Assembly (NCBI RefSeq): GCF_013394695.1
Contig: NZ_CP058258.1
Coordinates: forward strand, 1,136,001 to 1,200,000
Origin: Streptococcus sp. oral taxon 061
GTDB taxonomy: Bacteria; Bacillota; Bacilli; Lactobacillales; Streptococcaceae
Direction of reading: 5' to 3'
DNA length: 64,000 bases
Position 1 is the first letter of the stretch. Each line of letters opens with the position of its first letter. The translations under genes and the position numbers were made by a program. Below the pieces are notes generated by a model. That model was not told the origin of the DNA. It worked only from the letters and a program-made list of their open reading frames with translations, and did not search any database. Shown here piece after piece: positions 33,862 to 42,328 of the stretch.

Positions 33862-33905
33862 CTTAAGTTTAAGAATTTTCCTGTATAATCTGTATATATC
33901 CAGAA

Positions 33906-33933
33906 ACAAAAAACCCACCTTCAAAGGCGGGTT
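33906..33933 (-). terminator. Terminator of fba
   Basis: On the minus strand AACCCGCC pairs with GGTGGGTT (one G-U) around a short loop, followed by TTTTTG. It lies about 25 bases past the fba stop. Confidence 0.88.
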
Positions 33934-33956
33934 TCATTTTGTATTGTTCAGCTAGA

Positions 33957-34838
33957 TTAAGCTTTACCTTCTGAACCGAATACGTCGATACGTTCTTCAA
34001 CTGATGCTTGGATAGCTTTTACACCGTCAGCCAAGAATTTACGTGGGTCGAAGAGTTTCTTCTTATCGTATTCTGCTTCGTTTGCTTCGTAGTCACGAGC
34101 AAATTTACGAGTTGCGTTAGCGAATGCGATTTGGCATTCAGTGTTAACGTTAACTTTAGCAACACCAAGTTTGATAGCTGCTTGGATTTGGTCGTCAGGA
34201 ATACCTGATCCACCGTGCAATACGATTGGGAATCCTGGTACAGCTTCAGTCAATTTTTGCAAGTGGTCAAGGTGAAGACCTTTCCAGTTTGCAGGGTAAG
34301 GACCGTGGATGTTACCGATACCTGCAGCCAAGAAGTCGATTCCTGTAGCAACCATTGCTTTAGCGTCTTCGATTGGTGCCAATTCACCGTCACCGATGAT
34401 ACCGTCTTCTTCACCACCGATAGTTCCAACTTCAGCTTCTACTGATACACCATTTGCGTGAGCAAATTCTACAACTTTACGAGCTTTTTCAAGGTTTTCT
34501 TCAACTGGAAGGTGTGAACCATCAAACATAACTGAAGTATAACCAACTTGAATACACTCAAGTGCATCTTCGTAGTGACCGTGGTCAAGGTGGATAGCTA
34601 CTGGTACAGTGATACCCATTGATTCTACAAGGTTAGCGATCAAGTTGCGAGCAACTTTGTAACCACCCATGTATTTAGCAGCACCCATTGAAGTTTGGAT
34701 CAAAACTGGAGCTTTTTTAGCTTCTGCTGCACGCAAGATAGCTTGAGTCCACTCAAGGTTGTTTGTGTTAAATCCACCAACTGCATAACCATTGTCACGA
34801 GCTGCTTGGACAAATTTTTCTGCTGAAACGATTGCCAT
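33957..34838 (-). CDS. fba: Fructose-1,6-bisphosphate aldolase, class II
   Basis: The glycolytic enzyme splitting fructose-1,6-bisphosphate into DHAP and glyceraldehyde-3-phosphate. 293 residues from ATG 34838 (MAIVSAEKFVQAARDNG), preceded by AGGAGG. The zinc region is AIHLDHGHYED; further class II segments are VSVEAEVGTIGGEEDG, GNIHGPY and VLHGGSGIPDD. Codon use is strongly biased, as expected of a highly expressed gene. vncS lies upstream, the same neighbourhood as in pneumococcus. Confidence 0.97.
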   Translation of the reverse strand: MAIVSAEKFVQAARDNGYAVGGFNTNNLEWTQAILRAAEAKKAPVLIQTSMGAAKYMGGYKVARNLIANLVESMGITVPVAIHLDHGHYEDALECIQVGYTSVMFDGSHLPVEENLEKARKVVEFAHANGVSVEAEVGTIGGEEDGIIGDGELAPIEDAKAMVATGIDFLAAGIGNIHGPYPANWKGLHLDHLQKLTEAVPGFPIVLHGGSGIPDDQIQAAIKLGVAKVNVNTECQIAFANATRKFARDYEANEAEYDKKKLFDPRKFLADGVKAIQASVEERIDVFGSEGKA

Positions 34839-34863
34839 TTTATCAGGCCTCCTGTATATTTTT

Positions 34864-34897
34864 ATGGGATATCCCATTTACATTGTTCATTTTATCA
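34864..34897 (-). promoter_or_regulatory. fba promoter and leader palindrome
   Basis: On the minus strand an extended -10 TGA-TAAAAT (TAAAAT at 34889-34894) without a clear -35. Downstream in the leader lies the perfect 14-base palindrome ATGGGATATCCCAT (34864-34877), which could be an operator or a small RNA hairpin. Confidence 0.5.
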
Positions 34898-34985
34898 CTT
34901 TTTGACAAAAAAAGCTAGTTTTTCCTGTAGTTTAGATTGAATTTCTTCTATCTAAAAATATGTAACCCTCCTCAAAGTCCTAATC

Positions 34986-36305
34986 TTACAGGTCTTTAGG
35001 TAGGTTCATATAAAAGGCTAAGTGGTCTTCATAGCGTTCAAATCGATAGTCAATTTCTTCGTTTTCCAATAAACTTTTAACTACGAATAGTCCCAAGCCA
35101 GCTCCCTTACTTTGTCGACTAGAAACCGTAAAGGATTGTTCAAACTTATCTTGCTCCTCAGGTGTACAGGCGTTCTCAATGAAAACCCAGCCATCTTCTG
35201 TCCCAATTTTTAGATAACCACCCTGAACAGAGTGTTTCACAGCATTACTGATAAGATTGGAAAGAATCAGCTTGAGTACCGAAGGATTTAGATAAGTTTG
35301 TTGGTCTGTGAGTTGATTCACAACTGAGATTTCCCTCTCTTTGGCTAATAAATCATAATCCTTTAAGAGAAAACCTGTCATTTCAAGAAGGTTGATTTTT
35401 TCCTTTTTATCTCGCAATTCTTGCACTGAAGAAAGGGATAAGATTTGCTGAACGTGGTGACTCAAATCATCTACAATTCCTAGAGAAACTCCTAGATAAT
35501 GGTCTCTATCTTTATAGCGCCCAATATTGGCTTGCATATTTTCTAAAAGAATCTTCAGACTCGCAAGAGGTGTTTTCAGTTCGTGAGAAGCTCCTCGCAA
35601 AAACTCAACCTTCATCTTTTCCAGTTGGAGGATGGCCTCGTTCTTGTCATGCAAATCCGCAATAACATTTAAGAGATGCTGATAAAGGCTATTGATTTGT
35701 TCTTTAAGATCGCCAATTTCATCCTTAGAATCCACGCGCAACCTCACCTCTGCATCCAAATCCATCATCCGTCGAGTCACTCGTTTGATTTCCAAAATAG
35801 GAGCCACAATGGTTCTAGCATAGATAAAGGCGATGAGGAGCGAAATGATGAACGACGCCAATAAAGTATAAGGCAAAAACTGAAGACTGATTTCTTCTGC
35901 TTCTTTTTGCAAATCCATAGAAGCTAAAAACTGCAAGGTCATAGTCTGACCATCCTTGGTCTCAATTTCTCTTTCCTCAATAACCAAGGAGGCTGTTTGT
36001 CTTTGTTTATCAATAGGAAGATTGTCATTGACCTCCAACTTATCTGGGGTCATCTCTCCCTTAATGGCTCCCTTAATATCACTGCTTTGAGAATAGAGTT
36101 CAAGAACTTCCTGAATGGCTTGACTATCCTTTCCTTGAAGGGATTGTGCAATTTCTGTGGCCTTCTGCCCAACACTTTCCTGACGATGACTGAGATAGAT
36201 CGGAGGAAAAAGGAAATAGATAGCCAAATGCAAACAAATGACCAAGGTAGAAAATACCGAGAAGGTATAGACAAAAATCTTTTTAAATAAACCTGAACGT
36301 CTCAT
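34986..36305 (-). CDS. vncS: Sensor histidine kinase VncS
   Basis: 439 residues. Two membrane helices (about 9-32 and 145-167) flank an external sensor domain, followed by a HAMP-like region and a histidine phospho-acceptor HELKTPLASLK. The ATPase domain has ISNAVKHS and GAGLGLFVVKSLL. VncRS was originally linked to vancomycin tolerance in pneumococcus, an interpretation later disputed. Its start overlaps the vncR stop by 4 bases. Confidence 0.93.
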   Translation of the reverse strand: MRRSGLFKKIFVYTFSVFSTLVICLHLAIYFLFPPIYLSHRQESVGQKATEIAQSLQGKDSQAIQEVLELYSQSSDIKGAIKGEMTPDKLEVNDNLPIDKQRQTASLVIEEREIETKDGQTMTLQFLASMDLQKEAEEISLQFLPYTLLASFIISLLIAFIYARTIVAPILEIKRVTRRMMDLDAEVRLRVDSKDEIGDLKEQINSLYQHLLNVIADLHDKNEAILQLEKMKVEFLRGASHELKTPLASLKILLENMQANIGRYKDRDHYLGVSLGIVDDLSHHVQQILSLSSVQELRDKKEKINLLEMTGFLLKDYDLLAKEREISVVNQLTDQQTYLNPSVLKLILSNLISNAVKHSVQGGYLKIGTEDGWVFIENACTPEEQDKFEQSFTVSSRQSKGAGLGLFVVKSLLENEEIDYRFERYEDHLAFYMNLPKDL

Positions 36306-36958
36306 TTTCTCTCCAATTTATAACCAACATTGCGCACGGTAAAAATACAGTCTAAATCCAATTTTTTCCGTAGTTCCTTGATATAGACATCGATCACTCT
36401 GTCAAAAGGAACCTCATCTGTCATCTTCCATACAGCATCGATAATCTGCGACCGTGTTAAGGCTCGACCTTCATTTTTAACCAGATAGTCTAAAATTTCC
36501 AGCTCTTTTGCATTCACTGCAACTTCTTGACCAGCTACTTTGGCGCTATAGCTGTCAAAGTCTACCTCGGTGTCTCTATAGGTAAAGATACGACTTACAT
36601 CATAATAACGTTTGAAAATAGCATCCACTCGTACTTTTAACAAAGATAGGGAAAAAGGCTTTTCCAAATAACCATCTGCTAATGCAGAAAAGGCACTCAT
36701 CTTATACTCCTCATCCTGAAAGGCTGTCAACATCAAGACCGGAACTTGGCTGCTTTTACGGATTTCTGACAAAACCTCTAAACCATTGAGTTTCGGCATT
36801 TGAATATCTAAGAGAACCAAGGCAACTTGGTGATTGGAAAATTGTTCTAAGGCCTCAAGGCCATCTGCTGCCTGAATGGTTTCATAGCCACAATCCGTCA
36901 AATAATCACTAATTCCCTCACGGATCATGTCTTCATCTTCTACAATTAGAATTTTCAT
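36302..36958 (-). CDS. vncR: Response regulator VncR
   Basis: 218 residues, OmpR/PhoB type. The receiver domain has acidic pocket VEDED, phospho-acceptor Asp in LVLLDIQMP and Lys in LEKPFS. The C-terminal winged helix ends RVIDVYIKELRKKLDLDCIFTVRNVGYKLERK. SD AAAGGA precedes the ATG. It partners with VncS and follows the vex genes on the same strand, behind a hairpin that contains a possible promoter. Confidence 0.95.
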   Translation of the reverse strand: MKILIVEDEDMIREGISDYLTDCGYETIQAADGLEALEQFSNHQVALVLLDIQMPKLNGLEVLSEIRKSSQVPVLMLTAFQDEEYKMSAFSALADGYLEKPFSLSLLKVRVDAIFKRYYDVSRIFTYRDTEVDFDSYSAKVAGQEVAVNAKELEILDYLVKNEGRALTRSQIIDAVWKMTDEVPFDRVIDVYIKELRKKLDLDCIFTVRNVGYKLERK

Positions 36959-36976
36959 ATAAATCCTTTTCTATCA

Positions 36977-37017
36977 AAAATGCTACCTATATTATATCTC
37001 ATTTGAGTGAGAATAGG
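36977..37017 (-). terminator. Hairpin between vex3 and vncR, with possible vncR promoter
   Basis: On the minus strand GCTACCTAT and ATAGGTAGC bracket a loop that includes an inner TCA/TGA and a TATAAT; ATTTTTG follows. It can act as a terminator after vex3, while the TATAAT in its 3' side may be the -10 of a vncRS promoter (no clear -35). No ORF of about 27 codons fits in this 70-base gap. Confidence 0.65.
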
Positions 37018-37028
37018 TAGCAGGTTTT

Positions 37029-38408
37029 TTATTCACTATCCAACAAGAGTTCTTTTGGTTGTTTAAAGAGGAGATTGCTTGAAGCAAGTGCCATAACTAA
37101 TACTACAAGAACTAAGCCAAGTACAAAGATGATGGCAAAGTCAGTAGGTTGAATGGAAATATCCAGACTTGAAAGTGTCTTGCTAAAGCCGTCGACTTCT
37201 GCACCACCACCAAGATTAGAGGCTTGGGCTGCCTTACTTGCCTGTTTAGCCACATCTGATGTGACATTTGCAAGCACTGTATTTCCAATGGCACGAGCAG
37301 TGTAGTTGGCTAGAAAATAAGCTGAAATTAGTGCTGGAATTGCAATCATAACTGCTTCTGTGATAAATTGTCCTAGAATACTTGCTTGTTTTAGACCAAT
37401 TGAAAGGAGAATTCCAACTTCTTTACGACGGGCGTTAATCCATAGTGTCAGTAAGAGAGCAAGTAGAAGAACAGAGAAGCTCAAGCTACCCCAGAAGAGT
37501 AGATTAGCCATCTTGTACATGCCTGAGATAGATTGTTCAAGGGCAGGATAGTTAGATGAACTCTTAATCAAGCTATACATCTTCCAGTTGATGCCGTTGA
37601 TAGACCCTATTTCTTGCATGACAGTATCTAGGTTCTTATCTCCAGCTACAAAGAAGGTAGCATCTCCATAAATAGCTGTATCTTCTGTATAACCATAGAG
37701 TTGGGCTGCTGTGTGAATATCTGTGATTGCTGTATTTTCATAAAGTTCTTGTGAATAGGTTACAGCAGATTTGTTGTGCCCATCAAAAAGTCCTTTGATC
37801 GTTACTTCTACTGTTTCGTTGGCTCCTTTTTCATTATCTGCATCGTAGATATTGGAGTTCAGTTTGACCTTATCCCCTACTTTCCAGCCATGTTTAGCAG
37901 CCAAGTCTTTGTGCATGAGAATTTGGTATTTGTCATCGTTTGTTAAATGTTCTCCTTCGACCAATTTGTAAGAGCCTGACACAAACTTGTCTTCTTTAGC
38001 CGAATCATTAACTCCTGTTATCATCAAGCTACTTCCAAAACGTTGAGCTCGATCTCCAGTTAGATTTTTCTTGGTTTCAGGCGTTTCAATCAGTTCATAG
38101 CCTGTCAAATCACCGATAGCATTAATTCGTTTGATGTAGGATTCAATGGCCTTATTCTCGGTAATTTTTTTGATATCTTCACCCTTGATATTCCCAGCAC
38201 CACGTGGAGTTCCTTGGTTGACCCTACGGTTGATTTGCATGGAAAAACTATTGGTGATATTTTTAAAGGTTTCTTGAGAAGCCTTGGCTGTCGCTCCCTT
38301 GATAGACAAGCCGACCAAACTCAAACTAGCCATCAAGAGAATGATAAGAAAGATCACAAGCGACTTGAAAAATTTTCTTGTGACATAGGCAAATGCATTG
38401 TGTAACAT
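37029..38408 (-). CDS. vex3: ABC transporter permease Vex3
   Basis: 459 residues, MacB/FtsX-like: one N-terminal helix (about 15-38), a ~240-residue external domain, then three C-terminal helices. The cytoplasmic loop ARRKEVGILLSIGLKQASI is the FtsX-type coupling segment. It works with Vex2 (ATPase) and Vex1 (paralogous permease). In pneumococcus Vex123 was proposed to export Pep27. SD AGGAAT precedes the ATG. Confidence 0.92.
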   Translation of the reverse strand: MLHNAFAYVTRKFFKSLVIFLIILLMASLSLVGLSIKGATAKASQETFKNITNSFSMQINRRVNQGTPRGAGNIKGEDIKKITENKAIESYIKRINAIGDLTGYELIETPETKKNLTGDRAQRFGSSLMITGVNDSAKEDKFVSGSYKLVEGEHLTNDDKYQILMHKDLAAKHGWKVGDKVKLNSNIYDADNEKGANETVEVTIKGLFDGHNKSAVTYSQELYENTAITDIHTAAQLYGYTEDTAIYGDATFFVAGDKNLDTVMQEIGSINGINWKMYSLIKSSSNYPALEQSISGMYKMANLLFWGSLSFSVLLLALLLTLWINARRKEVGILLSIGLKQASILGQFITEAVMIAIPALISAYFLANYTARAIGNTVLANVTSDVAKQASKAAQASNLGGGAEVDGFSKTLSSLDISIQPTDFAIIFVLGLVLVVLVMALASSNLLFKQPKELLLDSE

Positions 38409-38455
38409 AAGATTCCTTTCTAGATTTACTTCAGTTTTTAATATGTTTAAAAGTT

Positions 38456-39103
38456 TTAGTTACTGTTTGTTCTTATTTCAGTCAGTTTCTTATCCTTCAA
38501 TTCAAGTGTAATATCTGACGCCTGTGCTACTTCCTTGCTGTGGGTCACAACGATCACACACTTACCTGTTTTCTCAGCGAGAGATTTGAGCAGGTCAATA
38601 ATATCTCCAGCAGTCTTAGGATCCAAGTTTCCTGTTGGTTCATCTGCTAAAATTACTGGCGCCTCAGATACAAGACTACGAGCAATGGCAACCCGTTGTT
38701 GCTGTCCACCTGATAATTGGAGAACATTCCGCTTGATCTGACTTTCATCTAAACCAAGTTCAAGAAGGGTATCCTTGCTGGCCTTTTTATTGACCAAGCG
38801 GATATTTTCCAATGGAGAAAGATAATCAATCAAGTTATAGTTTTGGAAAACTAGCGAGATATGGTGCATACGGTGATAAGAATAACCTTGTTCACGAATG
38901 TCTTTTCCCTCAAACTTAATAGCACCTTCGACTGGGCTATCAAGCCCTGCTAATAGTGATAAGAGTGTCGATTTCCCTGCTCCTGATTCTCCAATAATAC
39001 TATAAAACTTACCTGGTTCAAAATCGTAATTGATTTTATATAATACTGCTTCTGCAGTGTTTTTGTAACGATAAGTAAGATCTTGTAATTGTAGTAAAGT
39101 CAT
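38456..39103 (-). CDS. vex2: ABC transporter ATP-binding protein Vex2
   Basis: 215 residues from ATG 39103 ([15 protein letters not shown]), preceded by AAAGGAG; a longer frame upstream overlaps vex1 and is not needed. Walker [10 protein letters not shown], signature [15 protein letters not shown], Walker [14 protein letters not shown]-loop VVTHS: the MacB/LolD type. It energises the Vex1/Vex3 permease pair. Confidence 0.94.
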   Translation of the reverse strand: MTLLQLQDLTYRYKNTAEAVLYKINYDFEPGKFYSIIGESGAGKSTLLSLLAGLDSPVEGAIKFEGKDIREQGYSYHRMHHISLVFQNYNLIDYLSPLENIRLVNKKASKDTLLELGLDESQIKRNVLQLSGGQQQRVAIARSLVSEAPVILADEPTGNLDPKTAGDIIDLLKSLAEKTGKCVIVVTHSKEVAQASDITLELKDKKLTEIRTNSN

Positions 39104-39116
39104 GATTTCTCCTTTA

Positions 39117-40394
39117 TTAACTGATGGATGATAAAATTTCTTTCGGTGATTTTCTAAATAAAAATAGGAAACAAAGTGCAACTGACAAGCAGCTAATCAC
39201 AAGTAGAAAGACATAAGATTCTCCAAATGATAGGATACTGGTTGAAAGATTAGTTGCTTTTGCTAGCGTATCTTGTAATGCAGCTTGATCGCCACTTGCT
39301 AGTACAGTCTTCAAGAGATAGGAAGTAATAGCATTCCCAGCCACTAATGCTGGCAGAATAGCTGCCAATGAAACTATGATGACTTCTAGGCAGAATTGGC
39401 TAAAGATTGCTATTTTTCCTTTTCCTAGCGCCAATAAAATACCAACCTCGTAGACTCGCTCTCGTAACCAAAGGGACAAGACCAAGACCAGAGCTCCTAC
39501 ACCAGCAATCATAATGCCATAGAGGAAAATTTGTAGGAAGGTTTGGAAGGTCGAAACTGAATCCTTGATTTGTTCAAAGGCCTTGTTTTCCTTTTCCACT
39601 TGGTAACCTTGGTTTTCCAGAGATAATTTTTCAACCTCTTGAATGATACTATCCATATCTTTTGGATTTTCTAGATAGAGACGAGCGGCAGTAACTTGAG
39701 CTTCCTTATTTCCAAGAAGAGTTTGGCTACTTTCGTAGTCTGTATAGACCGTATTTTCACTAAAATCTGATGATAGACCGGTAAATTTCTCTTGCTTCTG
39801 ACCTGAGAAAACACCTACGATTTCATAATCTAGCCTTTGTCCACTATTTCCTTCTACTTGAGCAGGGTTTAAGCTAATCTTCTCTCCTACTTTTAGATTG
39901 TTTTTCTTGGCTAAATCTTCGTGGATTAAGATTTTTTTTCGATCCCCTTTTTGGATATGTCTTCCTTCTTTAAGGGTAAAAGCGGAACTTGTAAAAGAAA
40001 CATCCTTGGAAGAATCTTCCAAAGCAATCAAACTGATAAGATTTTTTTCAGCCTCTGTCAAATCATCCCTTTGGATACTTTGTTCTCCAGTAACGACTTC
40101 TTTGTCAGTTAACTTGGCTATTGTTTCTAACTCAGGTGAAATCTTCTCAAGGCCCTTTATCTTTTTAAGCTCATCTAGTTGAGACAGTTGAAAGGTCTGA
40201 TCTGCTTCTATTCTTTTAATAGAAAAAGATGTATTCAATGAACGATAGAGATTATTTTCTACTGTTTTGTTTGACTTCATGAGCGTCAAACAAGCCGATA
40301 TTCCAGCCAATAAGACAAATAGAATCAGGAATAATATGAGACTTCTCAGTCGTTTTCTGCTGACGTAAGCCCAAGCTCTTTGAGTGGGATTCAT
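39117..40394 (-). CDS. vex1: ABC transporter permease Vex1
   Basis: 425 residues from ATG 40394 (MNPTQRAWAYVSRKRLRSL), with GGAGG six bases upstream. The MacB/FtsX topology is as in Vex3, with which it is paralogous: helix, large external domain, three helices; coupling loop RERVYEVGILLALGKGKIAI. It is first of the vex operon. A weak promoter with TATAAT lies near 40425 on the minus strand. Confidence 0.92.
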   Translation of the reverse strand: MNPTQRAWAYVSRKRLRSLILFLILFVLLAGISACLTLMKSNKTVENNLYRSLNTSFSIKRIEADQTFQLSQLDELKKIKGLEKISPELETIAKLTDKEVVTGEQSIQRDDLTEAEKNLISLIALEDSSKDVSFTSSAFTLKEGRHIQKGDRKKILIHEDLAKKNNLKVGEKISLNPAQVEGNSGQRLDYEIVGVFSGQKQEKFTGLSSDFSENTVYTDYESSQTLLGNKEAQVTAARLYLENPKDMDSIIQEVEKLSLENQGYQVEKENKAFEQIKDSVSTFQTFLQIFLYGIMIAGVGALVLVLSLWLRERVYEVGILLALGKGKIAIFSQFCLEVIIVSLAAILPALVAGNAITSYLLKTVLASGDQAALQDTLAKATNLSTSILSFGESYVFLLVISCLSVALCFLFLFRKSPKEILSSIS

Positions 40395-40460
40395 ATAGCA
40401 CCTCCATATTTGTAAATCCATTATAATATTCAAATATGAAATGTTTATGAAATAAGAAAA

Positions 40461-40522
40461 AAAGAGCAAAAATATATTTGCTCTTTTTTACGAAAAATAA
40501 AAAGCTAGCCGAAGCTAGCTCA
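40461..40522 (-). terminator. Two tandem terminators after tRNA-Leu
   Basis: Hairpin 1 (40503-40520) is AGCTAGC/GCTAGCT with a TTCG loop on the minus strand, followed by TTTTTATTTTT. Hairpin 2 (40461-40486) is a perfect 10-bp AAAGAGCAAA/TTTGCTCTTT stem with T-runs on both sides. Together they insulate vex1 from the tRNA transcript. Confidence 0.85.
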
Positions 40523-40529
40523 TCTACTA

Positions 40530-40615
40530 TGCGGAGAGAGGGACTTGAACCCTCACGACCTAAAGCGGTCACAGGATCCTTAGTCCTGCGCGTCTGCCAA
40601 TTCCGCCATCCCCGC
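40530..40615 (-). tRNA. tRNA-Leu (anticodon TAA)
   Basis: An 86-nt class II tRNA reading minus: acceptor GCGGGGA/TCTCCGC, D-arm with GGCGGAATTGGCAGACGC, anticodon stem CAGGA/TCCTG around CTAAGGA giving TAA (reads UUA), a long variable arm, and T-arm GGTTCAAGTCC. CCA is not encoded. Two terminators follow. Confidence 0.95.
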
Positions 40616-40692
40616 GTCGATTACTTTACTAGTATATCAACTTTGAAAAAAAATGTCAAGACTTTTTTCAGATTTTTTCATCTTGAAATGTA

Positions 40693-41268
40693 TTATTCTG
40701 TAATTTCAAGCAAATTTTCATCAACCAATTTTGCACCAAGTGTATTCTTAAAATGTCCAAGTGCAAAGGCATGATTTTCAGGCCAAATGGATGCTACTGC
40801 TGGTTTCACAACTTCTATCTGATAACCAAGATTATAAGCATCAATCGCCGTATGCAAGACACAAATATCTGTAAGAACTCCCGTCAAAATGACAGTATCC
40901 ACTTTACGCTCTCTGAGACGGATATCCAAATCAGTGCCAGAAAAAGCTGAATAGTGACGCTTGTCCATCCAGAAAACACGACTTTCATCAGCATGCTCCT
41001 GATAGAAGTCGGCTAACTTGCCATACAAATTTCGTCCACTAGTCCCAATAATGTTATGTGGCGGGAAGAGTTTACTTTCAGGATGAAAAACATCATTTTC
41101 TTCATGGGCATCGATTGTAAAAAAGATATAATCTCCACGTTCAAAAGCCTTTTGGGTCACCCCATATATATCATCAGATATTGCTTGAGCTGGAACACCC
41201 GCAGTCAGTTTCCCATGATCCGCTACAAAATCTTCTGTATAATCAATAGAAATTAGTGCCTTAGCCAT
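40693..41268 (-). CDS. pncA: Nicotinamidase (isochorismatase-fold)
   Basis: 191 residues. The catalytic triad is Asp9 (SIDYTEDF), Lys103 (WMDKRHYSAF) and Cys136 (LTDICVLHTA), with metal ligands D53, H55 and H71. It deamidates nicotinamide to nicotinate, which PncB (50645-52105) and then NadE carry to NAD. The start overlaps the codY stop by one base (TAATG), so translation is coupled to codY. No terminator separates the two. Confidence 0.94.
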   Translation of the reverse strand: MAKALISIDYTEDFVADHGKLTAGVPAQAISDDIYGVTQKAFERGDYIFFTIDAHEENDVFHPESKLFPPHNIIGTSGRNLYGKLADFYQEHADESRVFWMDKRHYSAFSGTDLDIRLRERKVDTVILTGVLTDICVLHTAIDAYNLGYQIEVVKPAVASIWPENHAFALGHFKNTLGAKLVDENLLEITE

Positions 41269-42056
41269 TAATAGTCCCTCTTTTTCACTTCTTCAAAAAT
41301 ATCTGGGATTAGAACTTTGAGATAAGTTCCTTTCATACCAAGAGAACGACTTTCAATAATCCCTGCTGATTCGAGTTTACGCAGTGCATTGACAATCACC
41401 GAACGTGTAATACCGATACGATCTGCAATGATAGAAGCTGTCAATTGACCTTCATTACCATTTAGTTCTCCTAAAATAGCTGATACTGCTCGCAATTCAG
41501 AGTATGAAAGAGTGTTAACCGCCATAGTGACAGCTGTACGACGACGAATATTTTTCTCATCTTCCTCGCGTTGGAAGTTCAAGAGTTGAATTCCTACTAC
41601 TGTACTGGCAATCTCAACAAGAATCAAATCATCTTCTTCAAACTTTTTATCATTACGCCAAATAATCAAAGAACCCAAGCGAATACCAGAGACATGGATT
41701 GGAGCAATTGTTGTCAAACCATCTGGAAAATCTGAACGACTTTCAGTCGGAAAAATAGTCAAATCATGTTCAACTGGAAGGTTATACTCCGTATCATAAA
41801 TCATGTTTGCTGCTTGAATATATTCATCAGGGAAAATTTTTGATTGGAAAAATTGCTCTACACGGTCATTATTGGTCTTGTAGCGCATAAAGTATCCCAA
41901 GAGGCGTCCTTTACTATTCAAAATGCAGGCATTGCAATCAATGATATCAGCCAATTGACGCGTGATTGCGTTGTAGGGAAGATCATCTTGTAATTTCTCC
42001 TCAGAACGCTTTAGGATCGATGTAATTTTTCTTGTTTTTTCTAATAAATGTACCAT
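41268..42056 (-). CDS. codY: CodY, GTP/branched-chain amino acid-sensing global repressor
   Basis: 262 residues. The N-terminal GAF domain (1-150, [23 protein letters not shown]) binds isoleucine, leucine or valine. The C-terminal winged helix (about 200-250) has the recognition helix [33 protein letters not shown]. It represses amino-acid uptake and synthesis genes in rich conditions. A near-consensus CodY box lies 57 bases upstream, implying autoregulation. pncA follows in the same transcript. Confidence 0.97.
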   Translation of the reverse strand: MVHLLEKTRKITSILKRSEEKLQDDLPYNAITRQLADIIDCNACILNSKGRLLGYFMRYKTNNDRVEQFFQSKIFPDEYIQAANMIYDTEYNLPVEHDLTIFPTESRSDFPDGLTTIAPIHVSGIRLGSLIIWRNDKKFEEDDLILVEIASTVVGIQLLNFQREEDEKNIRRRTAVTMAVNTLSYSELRAVSAILGELNGNEGQLTASIIADRIGITRSVIVNALRKLESAGIIESRSLGMKGTYLKVLIPDIFEEVKKRDY

Positions 42057-42112
42057 TTTTTACCTCGCATATAATCGCTTTCATTATATCACAAAATTCT
42101 GACTACTTCAAC

Positions 42113-42127
42113 AATTATCTGAAAATT
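42113..42127 (-). promoter_or_regulatory. CodY box upstream of codY
   Basis: AATTATCTGAAAATT differs from the consensus AATTTTCWGAAAATT at one position. Its location in the codY promoter region fits negative autoregulation, as described in other Gram-positives. Confidence 0.8.
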
Positions 42128-42132
42128 GTTTA

Positions 42133-42148
42133 TTGAATTGCAATTCAA
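42133..42148. promoter_or_regulatory. Perfect 16-base palindrome next to the CodY box
   Basis: TTGAATTGCAATTCAA is fully self-complementary and sits five bases from the CodY box. It could bind another dimeric regulator, or be part of the promoter architecture. No known consensus fits with confidence. A partial second CodY-like sequence (TTCGAAAATTTT) follows. Confidence 0.45.
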
Positions 42149-42296
42149 GTGTATTCGAAAATTTTACCTATTTTTTATTATTTTCTTATTGACAGCTTCC
42201 TACATTTTTGATAAGATAATATTACAAGATAACAAATTTATAAATACAAACTTCTCGTATGATTATTTTCTTGACTTTTGGTCTCCTTATATATAA

Positions 42297-42328
42297 AAGC
42301 GATCCACCACAGTGAACCGCTTTTTTTG
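42297..42328 (-). terminator. Terminator after deaD
   Basis: AAGCGGTTCAC and GTGGATCGCTT (minus strand) form a stem with two mismatches followed by TTTATAT. It lies directly past the deaD stop. Except for the CodY box and palindromes, the 42057-42296 gap shows no gene. Confidence 0.75.

Noticed and set aside
40252..40572. 106-codon minus-strand ORF across the tRNA-Leu and vex1 start
   Set aside because: It reads through the tRNA and its terminators and overlaps vex1 in another frame; composition is not protein-like.
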